DNA from: Salegentibacter holothuriorum
GTDB lineage: Bacteria; Bacteroidota; Bacteroidia; Flavobacteriales; Flavobacteriaceae
DNA: 64,000 nt
Assembly (NCBI RefSeq): GCF_900168045.1
Contig: NZ_FUYY01000002.1
Location: 372,001-436,000, forward strand
Direction: 5' to 3'
Shown here piece by piece: positions 10,334-19,654 of this stretch; the stretch's first letter is position 1, and each line of letters begins with the position of its first letter. The notes below the pieces were generated by a model. The model saw only the letters and a program-made list of their open reading frames with translations, was not told the DNA's origin and did not search any database. Both the position numbers and the translations under genes were made by a program.

Positions 10334-10939
10334 TTGAGTAAAGAAATCATTTATAAAACATGCGGAGTTATTGGTGTTTTAGGCTGTGTAGCTGTTTTGG
10401 CGGCCGATCTTATTGGAATAGCATTACACGAAGCACACAATCCCATAAGCAACACCATTAGCATGCTAGCCATAGGAAAATATGGATGGATTCAGGACTG
10501 GGGTATAGATATATTGGCAGTTGGTTTTTTTGCCCTTGCCATTGGACTTTATACCTGGAAGAATTCCGGAACAAAATGGATTATAGGACTTGTTATTTTG
10601 GTTCTTATAGGTGTAGACCTCATAATGATTGCGGAGCATAACCAATACGCCGGAAGACCTGGTCATAAAATACATCGCAAACTCGTTTATGCCCTGGCAG
10701 TTCTTTTCCCTGCAGTTGTTCTCTTAACAAGTTTCGATCTAAAAATGCTAAAACCTTACCTAAAAAAATTCTCTTTCTGGATTGCCGGCTTATGGCTTGT
10801 TCTAGCTCCACTTTTACCTCTAATGCCAGATTCTTTAGACGGTGCTTATGAGCGCCTGGTATGCACCTTAATCGTGATTTGGCTGGGTACAGTTTCTTAT
10901 AATTTAATCTATTCTTATAAGAAGACAAAGAACACCTAA
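10334..10939 (+). CDS. DUF998 family membrane protein
   Basis: This 201-residue protein has six hydrophobic segments and the DUF998 hallmarks. HNPISNTISMLAIGKYGWIQDWG follows the first helix (the usual N-P-[IV]-S-x-x-[IV]-S pattern), and AEHNQYAGRPGHKIHRKL lies in the middle loop. It is an inner-membrane protein of unknown function. The start is taken as TTG at 10334: an in-frame stop lies 13 bases upstream, and the next ATG would remove the first membrane segment and the conserved NPIS motif. It stands alone, preceded by a possible attenuator-like hairpin. Confidence 0.8.
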   Translation: MSKEIIYKTCGVIGVLGCVAVLAADLIGIALHEAHNPISNTISMLAIGKYGWIQDWGIDILAVGFFALAIGLYTWKNSGTKWIIGLVILVLIGVDLIMIAEHNQYAGRPGHKIHRKLVYALAVLFPAVVLLTSFDLKMLKPYLKKFSFWIAGLWLVLAPLLPLMPDSLDGAYERLVCTLIVIWLGTVSYNLIYSYKKTKNT

Positions 10940-11017
10940 TCCTGATAAGTTCAATCTTTAATAAAAGCTAGTCACTTAAAGAATATTTACTTTGAATTTT
11001 TCTCAAAATTCAAACCA

Positions 11018-12421
11018 CTACGACTTTTTATAATGCGTGGCATCGCCGTAAAACAACTCAGCGCTTTCCATTATAGTTTCTGAAAGAGTAGGATGCGGAT
11101 GAATAGTTAGCGATAAATCACTTGCAGTGCTGCCCATCTCAATTGCCAAAGCGATCTCTGGAATCAAACTTCCAGCATTTTTCCCGGCTACGGCTCCTCC
11201 TAGAATTACCTCAGTTTCCTTATCAATTAGAAGTTTAGTCAAGCCAGTATTTTCTCCAATGGCAACAGCTCTTCCCGAAGCTGACCAGGGAAATTTTACA
11301 ACTTTTACATCTTTTTCATTTGCCTCTTCTTCGGTGAGACCACACCAAGCCAACTCAGGATTAGTAAATACAATTGCGGGAATAACTTTAGGATCATAGC
11401 CAGCTCCTTTTTTCCCTGCGGTCACTTCTGCAGCAATTCGGCCTTCATGACTTGCTTTATGTGCCAACATAGGTTCTCCGGTGATATCTCCGATCGCAAA
11501 AACATGCTCCAATTTTGTTCGGCGTTTATTATCTACTTCCAGGAAACCTTTTTCATTGGCCGAAATCCCAAGTTTTTTCAGACCCAGATTCTGTGTGTTT
11601 GGTTTTCTCCCAACAGCTACTAACACACAATCAAATTTCTTGTTCTGCTCTTCTTTCTTTCCTTTTAAGGAGACCTTCACGCCTTTTTTGGTAATCTTCA
11701 CTTTTTCTACTTTAGTTTCAAAAAAGACATTTTTAAAGGGTTCGTTTTTCTCAAAAACCTTAACCAGGTCCCGATCTGTTCCGGGTAAAAATCCTGGTGT
11801 CATTTCGGCTATAGAAACTTTTGTTCCCAAAGCGGCATAAACGCTCCCAAGCTCCAAGCCAATATAACCACCCCCAACGACTAACATTTTTTTGGGTATT
11901 TCCTTAAGTTCCAGCGCATCGGTAGCGTCCCAAATGTTCTCATGGTCTATCTCCAGTTCGGGTAAGCCTACCGCAGAGGAACCGGTGGCAATGATCACTT
12001 TTTCAAAACTTAAATCAGAAGTTTTTCCTTTATTATCGGTCACCTCCAGCTCATTCTTGCCGGTAAATTTGGCCTTTCCCTGTATATATTCAATATTCCG
12101 GGCTTTGCTTAATTGCCCTAAGCCTTCTGTTAGTTTTTTAACCACCTTCTCTTTCCAGCTTGCAACTCTTTTAATGTCTATTTTAGGCTCTTCAAATTTC
12201 ATCCCCCATTTTGAGGCATGCATAGCCTCTTCTTTGGTTTTTGCCAGGTGTAAAAGTGCCTTGGAGGGAATACAACCACGGTAAAGACAAACTCCGCCGG
12301 GATTAACTTCAGGATCAATAAGCGTTACTTTTATTCCAAGATCTGCTGCGTGAAAGGCTGCTGCATAGCCTCCGGGACCGGCACCAATAATAACGAGTTC
12401 TTTTCTATCTTTATTTGCCAT
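11018..12421 (-). CDS. lpdA: Dihydrolipoyl dehydrogenase (E3)
   Basis: This 467-residue flavoprotein has the FAD motif GAGPGGYAAA (13-22), the redox disulfide CLYRGC (Cys45, Cys50), the NAD motif GGGYIGLELG in the middle, AIGDITGEPMLAHKA, and the C-terminal His443-Glu448 pair in HPHPTLSE. It reoxidises dihydrolipoamide of the E2 subunit with NAD+. It is the last gene of the minus-strand aceE-aceF-lpd operon, 18 bases after aceF, so it is the dedicated E3 of pyruvate dehydrogenase, though it may also serve other 2-oxoacid complexes. Length and all catalytic residues are normal. Confidence 0.96.
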   Translation of the reverse strand: MANKDRKELVIIGAGPGGYAAAFHAADLGIKVTLIDPEVNPGGVCLYRGCIPSKALLHLAKTKEEAMHASKWGMKFEEPKIDIKRVASWKEKVVKKLTEGLGQLSKARNIEYIQGKAKFTGKNELEVTDNKGKTSDLSFEKVIIATGSSAVGLPELEIDHENIWDATDALELKEIPKKMLVVGGGYIGLELGSVYAALGTKVSIAEMTPGFLPGTDRDLVKVFEKNEPFKNVFFETKVEKVKITKKGVKVSLKGKKEEQNKKFDCVLVAVGRKPNTQNLGLKKLGISANEKGFLEVDNKRRTKLEHVFAIGDITGEPMLAHKASHEGRIAAEVTAGKKGAGYDPKVIPAIVFTNPELAWCGLTEEEANEKDVKVVKFPWSASGRAVAIGENTGLTKLLIDKETEVILGGAVAGKNAGSLIPEIALAIEMGSTASDLSLTIHPHPTLSETIMESAELFYGDATHYKKS

Positions 12422-12439
12422 TGTTTCTAAGATTTAAGA

Positions 12440-13816
12440 TTAGCCTAAAAGCGCTTCGTATGGATCTTCCAGTGCTTTTACCAGCCAATTCATAAAACCA
12501 GCTCCATCGGCGCCATCTATTAAGCGATGATCATAAGACAAGCTTAGCGGAAGTATACTGCGAGGTTCAAACTTACCATCTATATAAACCGGTTTGGTAG
12601 TTGCGCGTGAAATACCGAGAATCGCCACCTGCGGATGGTAGACTATTGGCGTAAAATTAGTACCGCCAATACCGCCAAGATTTGAGATAGAAAAATTGCC
12701 TCCTTCCATATCTTCTTTAGATAGTTTTTGTTCTCGTGCTTTCTCTGCTATTTCTGAAATTTCTACCGATAGATCCTTGATGCTTTTTTGATCTGCATTT
12801 TTTATCACCGGAACTAAAAGGCCATCTTCTGTAGCCACCGCAATATTGATATTTACATATTTTTTAAGGATCATTTCTTCCTTATCCATATCTATACTTG
12901 CATTGAATGTTGGAAATTTATGCAGGGCTGTGGCTACAATCTTGGTAAGTATGGCTGTGAGCGTGAGTTTTCCACCGGCTTTTTCAACTTTCTCATTATG
13001 ATCTTCTATATAAGTTTCAACTCCAGAGATATCGGCTTCTCCAAACTGAAACACATGCGGAATAGATTGCCAGGAGGCCAATACATTCTTAGCCGTGGTT
13101 TTTTTAATACTATTTAGCGGTTTATTTTCTACCGCTCCCCATTTACTGAAATCGGGTAATTTAGCCTGGCCGGAACTGCTCTTTTTGCTACCGCCTTCCT
13201 TGTATCCTTTAACGTCTTTTTCAGTAATTCTTCCACTTTCGCCGCTACCACTTATTTCTTTTATATTCACCCCAAGTTCACGGGCTACTCTTCTCACTCC
13301 CGGAGAAGCATAAACTTCTTTAGAAGAGTCTTCATCGGTATCTTTATCTTTTTTAGCCTCGCTTCCTTTGCTTTTCTTTTTCTCAGCATCTCCATCTTTT
13401 TTCTCATCATCATCTTCTTTCTGCTCTTTTTCTTTTTCACCAGACTTGGATTCGTCTTTTTCTTTTGCCTTAGAACCCTGTTCCTCTTCCTCTTTTTTAG
13501 CTTCTTCTTTTTTATTTTCTGAAGTCTCTTCTTCCTTATCTTTTGATTTGTCCTCCTCTTTTTCTTCTGAATCGTCACCATTATCTTCCAGGATAATAAT
13601 CACATCGCCAACACTAACCTCGTCACCTTCACTAACTTTTATCTCCTTAATTGTTCCTCCTGCAGTAGCTGGAATTTCGGCCGTAGCTTTATCTGTTTCT
13701 ACTGAAATTACTGACTGATCTTCTTCAATTTTATCTCCCTTAGAAACCAGGATTTCAGAAATAACAGCGGTATCTACGCCTTCTGATATTTGCGGAACTT
13801 TTATCTCTTTTGCCAT
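12440..13816 (-). CDS. aceF: Pyruvate dehydrogenase E2, dihydrolipoamide acetyltransferase
   Basis: This 458-residue protein has three parts. A single lipoyl domain comes first, with the lipoylated lysine in ETDKATAEIP (Lys43). A peripheral-subunit-binding domain follows at about 169-205 (YASPGVRRVARELG ... GRITEKDVKGY). The catalytic acyltransferase domain ends in LSYDHRLIDGADG with the active-site histidine. Between the lipoyl and binding domains lies a linker of about 88 residues made almost only of Glu, Lys, Asp and Ser, unlike the Ala-Pro-rich linker of the E. coli enzyme. It transfers the acetyl group from E1 to CoA. The gene is 10 bases after aceE and 18 before lpd, in one transcript. 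Confidence 0.95.
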   Translation of the reverse strand: MAKEIKVPQISEGVDTAVISEILVSKGDKIEEDQSVISVETDKATAEIPATAGGTIKEIKVSEGDEVSVGDVIIILEDNGDDSEEKEEDKSKDKEEETSENKKEEAKKEEEEQGSKAKEKDESKSGEKEKEQKEDDDEKKDGDAEKKKSKGSEAKKDKDTDEDSSKEVYASPGVRRVARELGVNIKEISGSGESGRITEKDVKGYKEGGSKKSSSGQAKLPDFSKWGAVENKPLNSIKKTTAKNVLASWQSIPHVFQFGEADISGVETYIEDHNEKVEKAGGKLTLTAILTKIVATALHKFPTFNASIDMDKEEMILKKYVNINIAVATEDGLLVPVIKNADQKSIKDLSVEISEIAEKAREQKLSKEDMEGGNFSISNLGGIGGTNFTPIVYHPQVAILGISRATTKPVYIDGKFEPRSILPLSLSYDHRLIDGADGAGFMNWLVKALEDPYEALLG

Positions 13817-13826
13817 AATTATTTTT

Positions 13827-16490
13827 TTAAGCCGTTCGTGGATTAGTCTTCTGTGGATCCATTTTCAGTTTTTTAGCTGCTTTCTTCAAATCTTCCATGC
13901 TAATTTGATTTTGTTTAGCAAGGCCATATAAGGCAGCATAAGCAATATGCGAGGCATCGATCTCAAAGAAACCACGCAAGGCTTCCCTATTATCACTTCT
14001 ACCAAAACCATCGGCTCCTAAACTAATAAGCTCGTCGGGAAAATAGGATGCAAGGCTTTCGGGAAGAGCTTTTATATAATCTGAAGCGGCTACGAAAGTG
14101 CCTTTTTCATCTTTCAATTGTCGTTCTATATAATTTTGTTCCGTGTTTACCTGCGCTTTTAGACGGTTGCTACGTTCGGTATCAATAGCATTATCGTATA
14201 GTGTTTTATAGCTGGTAATACTCCAAATATCTGCGCCCACATCAAATTTATCTTCCAGGATTTCCGCAGCTTCCAGCACCTCCTTCATAATCGCACCACT
14301 CCCAAATAAATGCGCCTTCTTAGTCTTTTTTCGTGATTTCGATTTCCTGAATTTATAAAGTCCGTTAATGATGGCTTCCCTATCCACATCTTCCGGCATT
14401 TCGGGCATAGGATAGGTATCGTTTCCAATGGTGATATAATAAAACAGGTCTTTGTTCTCTATATACATATTCTTAATTCCTTCTTCTACAATAACTGCCA
14501 GCTCATAGGCAAAAGCGGGATCGTAAGCTCTTAAATTAGGAAATGCCAGTGCATATAAATGACTTTGTCCGTCCTGGTGTTGCAAACCTTCCCCGGGAAT
14601 ACTGGTTCTCCCGGAAATACCACCCATAAGAAAACCTTTTGCACCTGCATCTGCCGCAGCCCACATTAGATCGCCGGTTCTTTGAAAACCAAACATGGAA
14701 TAGAAGAAGTAAAACGGAATGGTATTGATGCCATGGGTTAAGTAAGTTGTTCCAGCCGCAATAAACTCGGCCATACAACCAGATTCGGTAATCCCTTCTT
14801 CCATTATAGCCCCATTTTTGGCTTCTTTATAATAGAGCAAACTATCTTCATCTACCGGATCATATTTTTGTCCGTGCGGAGCGTATATTCCGGCTTGCCT
14901 AAAAAGTGATTCCATTCCAAAAGTTCGGGATTCATCAGGAATAATTGGAACAATCAATTTTCCTAAATTTTTATCCTTCATCAGCTTACCTAAAATTTGA
15001 ACCATGGCCATAGTAGTAGCTACCTCGTCTTCACCCGATCCATTTAAAAAATTTTCAAAGATTTTTACGTCTGGAGCCTTTAATTTTGAACTTCTGTCTT
15101 TTCGCTGCGGAATATAACCACCAAGGTTTTTTCTCTTTTCCTCAAGGTATTTTAACTCTTCACTATCTTTCTTTGGTTTGATAAATGGAATTTTTTCCAG
15201 GTCTTTATCTGAAACCGGCACCTTAAAAAAGTCTCTAAATTCTTCCAGCTGTTCTTTATTGAATTTTTTAGTTTTATGCGAAACATTGCTGGCCTCACCG
15301 GCACTGCCCTGGCCATAACCTTTAACGGTTTGCGCCAAAACGATACTAGGTTTTTCTTTTGTTTCTAACGCAACTTTATAGGCATTGTATATTTTTTCTG
15401 AATCGTGACCGCCGCGTTTCAGGTTTTCCAATTCTTCATCGGAATAATCTTCAACTAACTTCTTTAGGTCTTTATCACTTTCAAATAAATCTTTCCGCAG
15501 AAATTCTCCGTCGCTATAGGCGTATTTTTGAAGTTGCCCATCGGTAAGTTCGCCTAGTTTCTTTAGGAGTTTTCCGGTTTTATCCTTTTCAATAAGTTTG
15601 TCCCAGTCTTTACCCCAAAGCAGTTTAATCACATTCCATCCCGTGCCTTTAAAAAGCCCCTCCAATTCCTGAATAAGCTTGGCATTACCACGAACAGGGC
15701 CATCTAAGCGTTGTAAATTACAATCTACTACAAAAATTAGATTGTCCAGTTTATCCCTGGATGCGATGCTAATAGCTCCACGGGCTTCTACCTCGTCCAT
15801 CTCCCCATCACCAATAAATGCCCAGACTATACTTTTGTCTTCGTCTATAAGTCCGCGGTTAAGTAGGTATTTATTAAATCTAGCCCTATAAATAGCCTGG
15901 ATGGGACCTAAACCCATAGAAACCGTGGGATTGCTCCAAAAATCGGGCATTAAATGTGGGTGCGGATAAGAAGTAAGACCTTTTTCAGATTGTACTTCGT
16001 GGCGAAAATTCTCAAGGTTCTTTTTCGTTAAGCGCCCTTCCATATAAGCTCTCGCATAAATTCCGGGAGAAGCGTGACCCTGGAAATATATCTGGTCCTG
16101 TACATCATTTTCAATCTTAAAGAAATGATGAAAACCTACTTCCCAAAGCTGCGCAATAGAGGCGTATGTAGAAATATGCCCTCCAATTCCTTCATCAGCT
16201 TTATTGGCTTTTACCACCATGGCCATGGCGTTCCACCTAATATAAGCCAGGATCTTTTCTTCCAGTTCTAAATCGCCGGGATAATCTTCCTCTTTGTCAT
16301 GGGAAATGGTATTATGGTAAGGCGTAGTTAGCGTCTCCGGAAGCTCAACATTGTGTTTTTTGGCTTCTTCCTGTAAAATATTCAGTAGCTCCCCTGCCCT
16401 TTTAGTAGATTTATTCTCAATGATCCAGGTAAGTGAATCTATCCATTCCTGATTTTCCTGTTGGGTGCTGTTTTTCTTACTATTGGCCAT
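13827..16490 (-). CDS. aceE: Pyruvate dehydrogenase E1, homodimeric type
   Basis: This 887-residue thiamine-diphosphate enzyme is of the single-chain (alpha2) type. It has HISTYASIAQLWEVGF near 105-120, the ThDP motif GDGEMDEVEARG opening at residue 227 and closing with VDCNLQRLDG, and GGISGRTSIPGEGLQHQDG in the C-terminal half. It decarboxylates pyruvate and acetylates the E2 lipoyl group. It heads the aceE-aceF-lpd operon. Many Bacteroidota use the alpha2beta2 E1 instead, so the single-chain form with its own E2 and E3 is notable. The linkage to aceF is tight (10 bases). No start ambiguity is apparent. Confidence 0.96.
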   Translation of the reverse strand: MANSKKNSTQQENQEWIDSLTWIIENKSTKRAGELLNILQEEAKKHNVELPETLTTPYHNTISHDKEEDYPGDLELEEKILAYIRWNAMAMVVKANKADEGIGGHISTYASIAQLWEVGFHHFFKIENDVQDQIYFQGHASPGIYARAYMEGRLTKKNLENFRHEVQSEKGLTSYPHPHLMPDFWSNPTVSMGLGPIQAIYRARFNKYLLNRGLIDEDKSIVWAFIGDGEMDEVEARGAISIASRDKLDNLIFVVDCNLQRLDGPVRGNAKLIQELEGLFKGTGWNVIKLLWGKDWDKLIEKDKTGKLLKKLGELTDGQLQKYAYSDGEFLRKDLFESDKDLKKLVEDYSDEELENLKRGGHDSEKIYNAYKVALETKEKPSIVLAQTVKGYGQGSAGEASNVSHKTKKFNKEQLEEFRDFFKVPVSDKDLEKIPFIKPKKDSEELKYLEEKRKNLGGYIPQRKDRSSKLKAPDVKIFENFLNGSGEDEVATTMAMVQILGKLMKDKNLGKLIVPIIPDESRTFGMESLFRQAGIYAPHGQKYDPVDEDSLLYYKEAKNGAIMEEGITESGCMAEFIAAGTTYLTHGINTIPFYFFYSMFGFQRTGDLMWAAADAGAKGFLMGGISGRTSIPGEGLQHQDGQSHLYALAFPNLRAYDPAFAYELAVIVEEGIKNMYIENKDLFYYITIGNDTYPMPEMPEDVDREAIINGLYKFRKSKSRKKTKKAHLFGSGAIMKEVLEAAEILEDKFDVGADIWSITSYKTLYDNAIDTERSNRLKAQVNTEQNYIERQLKDEKGTFVAASDYIKALPESLASYFPDELISLGADGFGRSDNREALRGFFEIDASHIAYAALYGLAKQNQISMEDLKKAAKKLKMDPQKTNPRTA

Positions 16491-16808
16491 AAGTTATCTT
16501 ATTAATTTAAAAAGAGGCAGCTGAAGCCTTGATGCGGTAATTAAACAAGGAAGATAAACTCAAATAAAATTCATCTCGGTTTAATAGTTTCTATTTGAAT
16601 AAAACTTTTGCATTTACCGCATAAGTCCATAATTGATTATTACCTACGCTGACTTCAATTTAAAAAATAACATACTTAACATCAATTGATTAACATAAGA
16701 TTATAGCCAGATGTTAAAGAATAGAAGCCGTAAAAGTTTAATGAGTGTAGAATTGAGCTCAAATACCGAAAACCTGGAAGGGAAGTTTTACCAGATTAAA
16801 TAGAAAAA
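16491..16808. other. Intergenic region upstream of aceE
   Basis: About 320 bases between the aceE start and the terminator of the next gene. It should carry the aceE promoter, but I find no clear TAnnTTTG box on the minus strand. A 65-codon frame elsewhere in aceE is only a shadow. No repeat or RNA gene is seen. Confidence 0.5.
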
Positions 16809-16836
16809 AAATGCTGCCTGATAACAGACAGCATTT
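16809..16836 (-). terminator. Terminator after the 224-residue hypothetical gene
   Basis: Arms AAATGCTG and CAGCATTT enclose a short internal mismatch and a loop. On the minus strand the hairpin is followed by a run of eight T. It lies 28 bases after the stop of the gene at 16864. Confidence 0.75.
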
Positions 16837-16863
16837 AATATTCTCTACAATTTTTTGATTCAG

Positions 16864-17538
16864 CTATTTATCTGAATCGTCCTCGTCTTCTATTTCCTTT
16901 TCCCATTCTGAAGCTATCACCTCTTCTTTTTTAATAAGGTTCCCGGAAGTTATTATTTTGAACTGATTATTTTCTGAAGTTTCCAGGTTCCAAATGATAT
17001 TTTCGGCTTCAGGAAATTCGTCATTATTATTCATTTGTTCTTCAAACAATCTTTTAAGAATATTCCTATCTGAGAGTCCATCGTTCAACAACCTCAACAC
17101 CGATTTTTTGCTTAGGCTGGAATCTGCATTTTCATTTGCCGGAGTAATTGAACAATGGATAATTGTGGCGCTGGAACTTGGAAACTTGCCGTTAAAAGCT
17201 TTAAAAAGTAATTGATTTACGTGGAATAAAGGAGCTTGCAGTTCCATTTCAGGGTATTCTTCACAAACTGTATCTATCAACATATCGTTGGAGATCTGCT
17301 CAATTTGCCCATCAGATAATTGTTCTCCCAGTTTATACTCCAAAACTAATTTTGCCGCTTCAGAAGGCTCAAAATCTGATATAGCCATAAATAAAAGCTC
17401 TCTTAAGTTTTCAGGATCGGAATCTTCTGCATCGGGAAAATCAAATTTTTTCAATAATTGTATGTAATCCTCATTACTCCAATATTCTCTTATTTCGTCT
17501 ACATTATTAACTTTAGATATGCTTACAATATATTTCAT
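16864..17538 (-). CDS. Hypothetical acidic protein, 224 residues
   Basis: I do not recognise this protein. It is soluble and acidic, without signal peptide or membrane helix, and ends in the very acidic EKEIEDEDDSDK. The middle contains FEPSEAAKLVLEYKLGEQLSDGQIEQISNDM and FHVNQLLFKAFNGKFPSSSATII, which suggest an ordered alpha/beta fold. The frame is intact, codon use resembles the neighbours, and a proper terminator follows, so it is likely a real single-gene unit. It lies between the pyruvate dehydrogenase operon and an acyl-CoA dehydrogenase-like gene, which gives no functional clue. Confidence 0.65.
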   Translation of the reverse strand: MKYIVSISKVNNVDEIREYWSNEDYIQLLKKFDFPDAEDSDPENLRELLFMAISDFEPSEAAKLVLEYKLGEQLSDGQIEQISNDMLIDTVCEEYPEMELQAPLFHVNQLLFKAFNGKFPSSSATIIHCSITPANENADSSLSKKSVLRLLNDGLSDRNILKRLFEEQMNNNDEFPEAENIIWNLETSENNQFKIITSGNLIKKEEVIASEWEKEIEDEDDSDK

Positions 17539-17646
17539 CTTAATATTTTTTTAGGTTATCAAACAGTAAATACCGTCTTTAGCATGATAATCATTTTCTA
17601 CAACTAAATAGATGAAATACCTTTAAATCTTAGCGTTTTATCAACT

Positions 17647-18660
17647 TTATTTAGTGAAAATATGATGTTGTGTCGCTGTAAAGTAATCGCGAAAAATTTG
17701 ATTTAGAAGTTCATCATTTCTACTCGCTTTAACCCCCAAATAAGGAAATATTTCCATTATATCCCTTGAAATGCTTTTTACTGAATTTGAAGCTGAAGAA
17801 TGAACCTCCTCTATATATTGATGATGAATACTGATTTCTGATTTAATATTAGCTTCAATTACTTTTGCATGCGCAGCTACTTTTAAATTAGCTTTAGAGA
17901 GCGTTTCAGCTAAGGCTTCCAAATTTTTTCCGGACTTAACTTTACGAGCTTCTGCCAAAAAATGCTCAGCCATACCAATATAATTTACCCAAAGTGTTAG
18001 ATCAGCAAATACCGAAAATGGAATCTTAAAAATATCCTGGGGTTGGTAAAATTGATTGTATTTAAAGCTATAAGTTTCAGGAACCAAAATACCTTCTACT
18101 TTAAAGGAATCTGTGCTAGAAGCTTTTAACCCCATACTATTCCAGTCTTTAATAATCTCAACTTTTTCCCGCGGAATTACGAACGATAATACTTTTGGAG
18201 AACCATCTTCATTAAATAAAGGTTGGCCATTTTCCTGAATTTCTGCATTCAAAGTGAAGTGGGTTAAATAAGTTGCGCCGGTAGCATAACGCCAGGTTCC
18301 GGAAATTTTATAATGATCATCAATTTTTTCAGCTTTACCAAAAACTCCTCCGCTACCTCCTAAAACAGTAGTTTTAGAACTCTGAAATATTTCGCCTGCA
18401 GTTTCCGGTTGCAGGTTTCCTATAAAGTAATTGGCACCACTGCATAGGGTAAGCGTCCACCCCAGGCTGCCATCAATTCTTGCGAGTTCCTGAAGCCTGG
18501 AAAGCCCTTCGGAAAGGGAAAGTTCAAGTCCGCCATAATTTTTAGGCACCCAAATATTCCAAAGATTCTCTTTCGCAATCCAGCTTAAAACTTTTTCAGG
18601 AAAAATAGTTTTACCAAAACACAATTCGCTAAGGTCTTGTTGTAAATGCTCTTCTATCAT
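17647..18660 (-). CDS. Acyl-CoA dehydrogenase-fold flavoprotein
   Basis: This 337-residue protein follows the acyl-CoA dehydrogenase plan. An N-terminal helical domain contains VPKNYGGLELSLSEGL. The beta-domain has GSGGVFGKAEKIDDHYKISGTW and WNSMGLKASSTDSFKVEGILVPE. The helical C-terminus ends in IFRDYFTATQHHIF. It is about 40 residues shorter than classical enzymes, and no catalytic glutamate is evident at the usual place. It therefore fits better with the related group-D flavin monooxygenases and hydroxylase-like proteins (HpaB_C/DszC type). The substrate is unknown. It is 67 bases downstream of the PnuC-family gene on the same strand and might share the TPP-riboswitch transcript. Confidence 0.8.
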   Translation of the reverse strand: MIEEHLQQDLSELCFGKTIFPEKVLSWIAKENLWNIWVPKNYGGLELSLSEGLSRLQELARIDGSLGWTLTLCSGANYFIGNLQPETAGEIFQSSKTTVLGGSGGVFGKAEKIDDHYKISGTWRYATGATYLTHFTLNAEIQENGQPLFNEDGSPKVLSFVIPREKVEIIKDWNSMGLKASSTDSFKVEGILVPETYSFKYNQFYQPQDIFKIPFSVFADLTLWVNYIGMAEHFLAEARKVKSGKNLEALAETLSKANLKVAAHAKVIEANIKSEISIHHQYIEEVHSSASNSVKSISRDIMEIFPYLGVKASRNDELLNQIFRDYFTATQHHIFTK

Positions 18661-18727
18661 TAAACAATAATTTAAACATTAAACTCACACTTTTCAAAAT
18701 GAACTAAAAATTATAGGACGATTTATA

Positions 18728-19336
18728 TTAAGCTGTTAATTGCCTATTATGGGCTTTGACAATTTTTCGCCATTTAAAGTATCCTGAAGTTCCTACTATA
18801 AATAGAAAAACAGTTAATGCGGCATACACATATAAGTCTTTATAAATAAGCAAAGGAATAGAAATAATATTGCTGATATTTAAGAAAATCCAATTCTCCA
18901 TTTTTCTTTTGGCCATAAGCCACATCCCCGCCCAGGCAAATGCGCTCACCCAGGCATCCCAAAAAGGGACATCAGAATTGGTATGAAAACGAAGCCAGTA
19001 ACTCATTAACGTAAAACACCCTAATACTATTCCTATAGCTTTTAAGTGTTCTAATTTGCTGGAATAGGAAATAGGAGTTTCTTCCTTTTGACTTCCGAAT
19101 TTCCAGAAAAACCAGCCATAGATACTCATTACCAAATAATAAAGGTTTAAAAGAATATCAGCATATAATTTTGACTGGTAAAGAACCCACAGACTTATTA
19201 GGATAGAAACAATCCCAAATAAATAATTATGAATATTGTTTTTTCTTGCCAAAAGCACCTGAACCACTCCAAAAGTGGTTCCCAGGGCTTGTAACCAAAC
19301 AAGTTTTGTAAAGAAATCCTCTATCATTGTATCCAA
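18728..19336 (-). CDS. pnuC: PnuC-family transporter, probably thiamine transporter PnuT
   Basis: This 202-residue inner-membrane protein has seven or so hydrophobic segments. Family hallmarks are YYLVMSIYGWFFW in the middle and WDAWVSAFAWAGMWLMAKRKMENWIFLNISNI before the last helices. PnuC proteins carry nicotinamide riboside, but family members under thiamine control (PnuT) carry thiamine. Here a TPP riboswitch ends 67 bases upstream of the start codon, so thiamine import is the best prediction. The usual TonB-dependent thiamine receptor and thiamine pyrophosphokinase partners are not adjacent in this window. Two alternative ATG starts lie three codons apart; the longer is given. Confidence 0.88.
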   Translation of the reverse strand: MDTMIEDFFTKLVWLQALGTTFGVVQVLLARKNNIHNYLFGIVSILISLWVLYQSKLYADILLNLYYLVMSIYGWFFWKFGSQKEETPISYSSKLEHLKAIGIVLGCFTLMSYWLRFHTNSDVPFWDAWVSAFAWAGMWLMAKRKMENWIFLNISNIISIPLLIYKDLYVYAALTVFLFIVGTSGYFKWRKIVKAHNRQLTA

Positions 19337-19403
19337 AGTTTACAATGAAATGAGGTGATGAAGTAGCTAAAAGTTGCAGAAATACAAATTCAACTTAGAA
19401 AAT

Positions 19404-19583
19404 TCCTACGCTGGTATTATCCAGATCAGGTTCAGAGTAAATTACATCGGGGCAAAGCCTAAGAAAACATTTTTAGAAAAATGAATCTTGATTCGAGAAA
19501 AAAACATGCCTATTTTAATCTCGATTATCGAGTAAAACTCCCGGGTATCATCTCAGCCTGCCTTATGGCAAGCACCCCATTTC
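19404..19583 (-). promoter_or_regulatory. TPP (thiamine pyrophosphate) riboswitch
   Basis: On the minus strand the THI box is clear. GGGGTGC begins near 19578, followed by a 7-bp P2 hairpin (GCTTGCC with GGCAGGC), CTGAGA and ATACCC. The second half has ACCTGATCTGGATAATACC, then AGCGTAGGA near 19404. AAAT/ATTT arms can close P1. The two halves are separated by about 100 bases that belong to dispersed repeat family 1, an unusually large P3 region. It should lower expression of the PnuC-family gene downstream when TPP is abundant. Confidence 0.95.
19434..19536 (+). repeat. Family 1 palindromic repeat, copy A, inside the TPP riboswitch
   Basis: The segment begins AGAGTAAATTACATCGGGGCAA and ends ATCTCGATTATCGAGTAAA. 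It aligns end to end with the copy at 40636-40737, but the middle hairpin has decayed. It occupies exactly the variable P3 region of the riboswitch. Confidence 0.7.
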
Positions 19584-19654
19584 AGGTGCAAAACTATAGT
19601 TTATTTATGAAGTTTCAGAAGTTTTTAATGCTTTTAATAAATGCAGTATAAAAG

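Noticed and set aside
13294-13718. Long frames opposite and within the acidic linker of aceF.
   Set aside because: They are by-products of the Glu/Lys/Ser-rich linker codons and show only Lys/Arg or Ser/Phe runs.
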